DNA of 64,000 nt from G963668655 sp963668655 (lineage in GTDB: Bacteria > Myxococcota_A > SURF-8), in NCBI GenBank assembly GCA_963668655.2, contig CAXXPQ010000003.1, forward strand, positions 868,001 to 932,000, given 5' to 3'. The position numbers and the translations under genes are program-made. The notes beneath the pieces were generated by a model that worked only from the letters and a program-made list of their open reading frames with translations, searched no databases and had not been told where the DNA came from. Within the stretch, counting starts at the first letter, position 1. Every line of letters starts with the position of its first letter. This document shows, piece by piece, positions 62,034 through 64,000 of the stretch.

Positions 62034-63032
62034 TTGATTCAACTGACCGTGGAGGATCTGCTTGGCTTGAAGGGCCATGGGCTCGTTTTACGCCTCGTCG
62101 CCGGAGAAAAGGGCCTCAAACGTCGGATCAAGAAATACCGCATCCAGAAATCCGGCCTTACCATGACCGGCCTGTTCGAGAACGTCCACGAGGAACGCAT
62201 TCAGATCGTCGGACAGAACGAGATCTCCTACCTGAAAACGCTGCCCCACGAACGCCAGAAAGAGGTGCTTCTGGGGATCGCGAAAAAGGGCGCGCCCTGC
62301 CTGATCGTCACGCGCGGACTGGAGCCCACCCCCGCTTTTCTGGAAGTGGCCGAAGAGATCGATCTTCCCGTGCTGTCCACGGACCAGATTTCCTCCACGT
62401 TCATCACGACGCTGAACCGCCATCTGGAATCCAACCTGGCCGCCTCCACCACCATCCACGGCGTCCTGGTGGACGTAATCGGCATCGGCGTGCTGGTGAT
62501 CGGGAAATCGGGCATCGGGAAAAGCGAGTGCGCGCTGGAACTGCTTTTGAAGGGGCATATCCTGGTGGCCGACGACGTGGTGGAAGTCAAAAAAATCGAC
62601 CGGGATTCGGTCTGGGGCAACTGTTCTCCCATCGCGAAACACCACATGGAGATCCGGGGCCTCGGCATTCTGAACATCGCCCAGCTTTTCGGCGTGACGG
62701 CGGTCCGGGACCGCAAGGAGATCCACCTGGTTCTGGAACTCGTGCATTGGGACGGAAACACGGAATACGACCGCCTGGGCCTGGAGCATAAAACCTTCGA
62801 CATCCTGGATGTCAGCCTGCCGCTCATCACCGTGCCCGTCTCCCAGGGACGGAACATGTCCACCATCATCGAGGTGGCGGCGCGCAACTATCTGCTCCAG
62901 CAGCGCGGCATTCATTCCGCGCTCAGTTTCCAGCAGAAACTGGACACGCGCATGATCCGCGAACGGCTGGGAAGCCTCGTCCCGCAGAAGCCGCCCGCCC
63001 CCAACCGCAAGCCGGGAGGTTCCGATGAGTGA
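62034..63032 (+). CDS. hprK: HPr kinase/phosphorylase
   Basis: Encodes 332 residues from a TTG start with AAGGAGG six bases upstream. HprK phosphorylates and dephosphorylates Ser46 of HPr. The N-terminal domain (LTVEDLLGLKGHGLVLRLVA) is followed by the catalytic domain with P-loop GKSGIGKS at 157-164, LVADDVVEVKK, and the HprK signature EIRGLGILNIAQLFG. Length matches the family (310-330). It overlaps rapZ by eight bases. Confidence 0.95.
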   Translation: MIQLTVEDLLGLKGHGLVLRLVAGEKGLKRRIKKYRIQKSGLTMTGLFENVHEERIQIVGQNEISYLKTLPHERQKEVLLGIAKKGAPCLIVTRGLEPTPAFLEVAEEIDLPVLSTDQISSTFITTLNRHLESNLAASTTIHGVLVDVIGIGVLVIGKSGIGKSECALELLLKGHILVADDVVEVKKIDRDSVWGNCSPIAKHHMEIRGLGILNIAQLFGVTAVRDRKEIHLVLELVHWDGNTEYDRLGLEHKTFDILDVSLPLITVPVSQGRNMSTIIEVAARNYLLQQRGIHSALSFQQKLDTRMIRERLGSLVPQKPPAPNRKPGGSDE

Positions 63033-63897
63033 GCGCCCCTTGCGCCTGATTATCATCACGGGGCTTTCGGGCTCCGGAAAATCCACCGCCATCCGGGCCT
63101 TCGAGGATCGCGGCTGTTTCTGCATCGACAACCTGCCCGTGACGATGATCCCGGGGCTGGTGGAATCGTTCCAGAAGACCGACAACGAAAGCAACCTGCT
63201 GGTTCTGGGAATCGACGCACGGGAGAAGCGCTTTCTGGACGACTTCGGCCAGATTTCGAAACAGGTCCGGGACGCGGGCCACCGCATCGAAATTCTTTAT
63301 CTGGAAGCCCGCACGGAAGTTCTGATCCGGCGTTTTTCGGAAACACGCCGAAAGCATCCCCTGGCGGGAATGGATGTCCGCGCCGCCCTGGAAAGGGAAA
63401 AGGAACTGCTCGCCGAGTTCCGTTTGGAGGCCACCCATCTGATCGACACCTCCACCATGAGCGTCCACGACCTGAAACGCCAGATTTACGAACAGATGGA
63501 GATGGATCCCGACAAGGAAACGCTCTCGGTGACCCTGCTCTCCTTCGGCTACAAATACGGCGTTCCCCTGGAAGCCGACCTGATGTTCGATGTCCGCTGC
63601 CTGCCGAATCCCTATTTCGTGGCGGAACTGAAAACGCGCACGGGACTCGACGACGAGGTGTTCGATTACGTGATGAAATTCGAGGAAAGCGAAAAGATGC
63701 TGGAGAGCATTCAGTCTTTCCTGGAGTTTTCCATCCCGCTTTTCGCCCGGGAGGGAAAGATGTACCTGACGGTTGCGATCGGCTGCACGGGGGGAAAGCA
63801 CCGTTCCATTTCCTTCGTACGCGCCCTGAAGCGGTTCATGGACGAAACGATGTCCGGCTATACCGTCATGATCCGGCATCGGGATCTTTACAACTAA
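63025..63897 (+). CDS. rapZ: RNase adapter protein RapZ
   Basis: Encodes 290 residues. The N-terminal nucleotide-binding domain has the P-loop GLSGSGKS at 13-20 and FEDRGCFCIDNLPV. The C-terminal domain has FGYKYGVPLEADLMFDVRCL, then PNPYF and IGCTGGKHRSISF, all diagnostic. RapZ guides RNase E to a small RNA controlling amino-sugar synthesis in E. coli; in delta-type bacteria the target is unknown. The gene order ptsN-hprK-rapZ is widely conserved. Confidence 0.95.
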   Translation: MSERPLRLIIITGLSGSGKSTAIRAFEDRGCFCIDNLPVTMIPGLVESFQKTDNESNLLVLGIDAREKRFLDDFGQISKQVRDAGHRIEILYLEARTEVLIRRFSETRRKHPLAGMDVRAALEREKELLAEFRLEATHLIDTSTMSVHDLKRQIYEQMEMDPDKETLSVTLLSFGYKYGVPLEADLMFDVRCLPNPYFVAELKTRTGLDDEVFDYVMKFEESEKMLESIQSFLEFSIPLFAREGKMYLTVAIGCTGGKHRSISFVRALKRFMDETMSGYTVMIRHRDLYN

Positions 63898-63921
63898 TCC
63901 TTCAGCCACAGGGAGCTTCCA

Positions 63922-64000
63922 TTGATCGGGATTCTTCTCGTCACGCATTCGAATCAGGGGGAAGTTCTCCTGCAAAACGCGGAAAACATCGTCGGCCGGC
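63922..64000 (+). CDS. Start of a mannose-family PTS EIIA protein (3' truncated)
   Basis: Starts with TTG, GGGAG about six bases upstream, and reads MIGILLVTHSNQGEVLLQNA before the window ends. His9 in VTHSNQG is the expected phosphorylation site of EIIA(Man) domains. The position after rapZ is standard in delta-type bacteria, where HPr and enzyme I genes usually follow. Confidence 0.8.
   Translation, partial: MIGILLVTHSNQGEVLLQNAENIVGR

Overview
The window is about 60% GC, densely coded, and reads like a diderm bacterium of the former Deltaproteobacteria (Myxococcota, Desulfobacterota, Bdellovibrionota or a related candidate phylum). Evidence for this placement: two sets of Lpt lipopolysaccharide-export genes, an Mla-type lipid transport operon, a gene order lptC-lptA-lptB-rpoN-ptsN-hprK-rapZ-EIIA(Man), AgmX/PglI-type TonB-like proteins, a TIGR02147 regulator, Ser/Thr kinase with FHA partner, MYXO-CTERM-like tails, and lipoproteins carrying DGD-rich linkers. 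No rRNA, tRNA, CRISPR array, transposase or prophage block was seen. One gene (14241-14837) looks phage-derived and sits between AT-rich spacers.

Layout. 1-4564: end of an unknown gene, then lipoprotein-mlaE-mlaF-mlaD-membrane protein. 4990-9915: a giant surface protein that looks like two proteins joined end to end, closed by a strong terminator. 10052-14063: MoxR ATPase, DUF58 and BatA/vWA protein. 14241-21611: phage-like gene, purine genes with PurH split in two, lptG-lptF, and two metallo-beta-lactamase-fold hydrolases divergent from them. 21951-24907: Ser/Thr kinase and FHA protein. 25015-33191: a minus-strand, overlap-coupled polysaccharide operon (Wzz-like, CBM membrane protein, Wzx, glycosyltransferase, Wzy, two more glycosyltransferases) driven by a clear sigma-70-like promoter. 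33371-41127: TPR lipoprotein with a candidate sigma-54 promoter, threonine aldolase, TIGR02147 regulator coupled to a large lipoprotein, and a B12/radical SAM protein. 41162-45891: DUF4438 protein, a histidine kinase with an N-terminal Rossmann domain, a HAD protein and a CI-like repressor. 46294-50478: VIT/vWA and AgmX-like proteins sharing a glycine-rich motif.

50686-57908 is the most unusual region. A minus-strand operon encodes a cytidylate-kinase-like protein without a P-loop fused to a receiver domain, a membrane histidine kinase, two stand-alone receivers and a truncated kinase. Divergent from it is a SulP anion transporter with a c-type heme motif (CxxCH) in a large, predicted periplasmic insertion, a STAS domain and a C-terminal receiver domain. 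The locus has four related receivers and no DNA-binding output, which suggests phosphorylation and redox or heme control of anion transport itself. This is inference from domain architecture.

57918-64000 returns to conserved genes: LptC, LptA, LptB, RpoN, PtsN, HprK, RapZ and the start of a mannose-family EIIA, linking envelope biogenesis with the regulatory phosphotransferase system.
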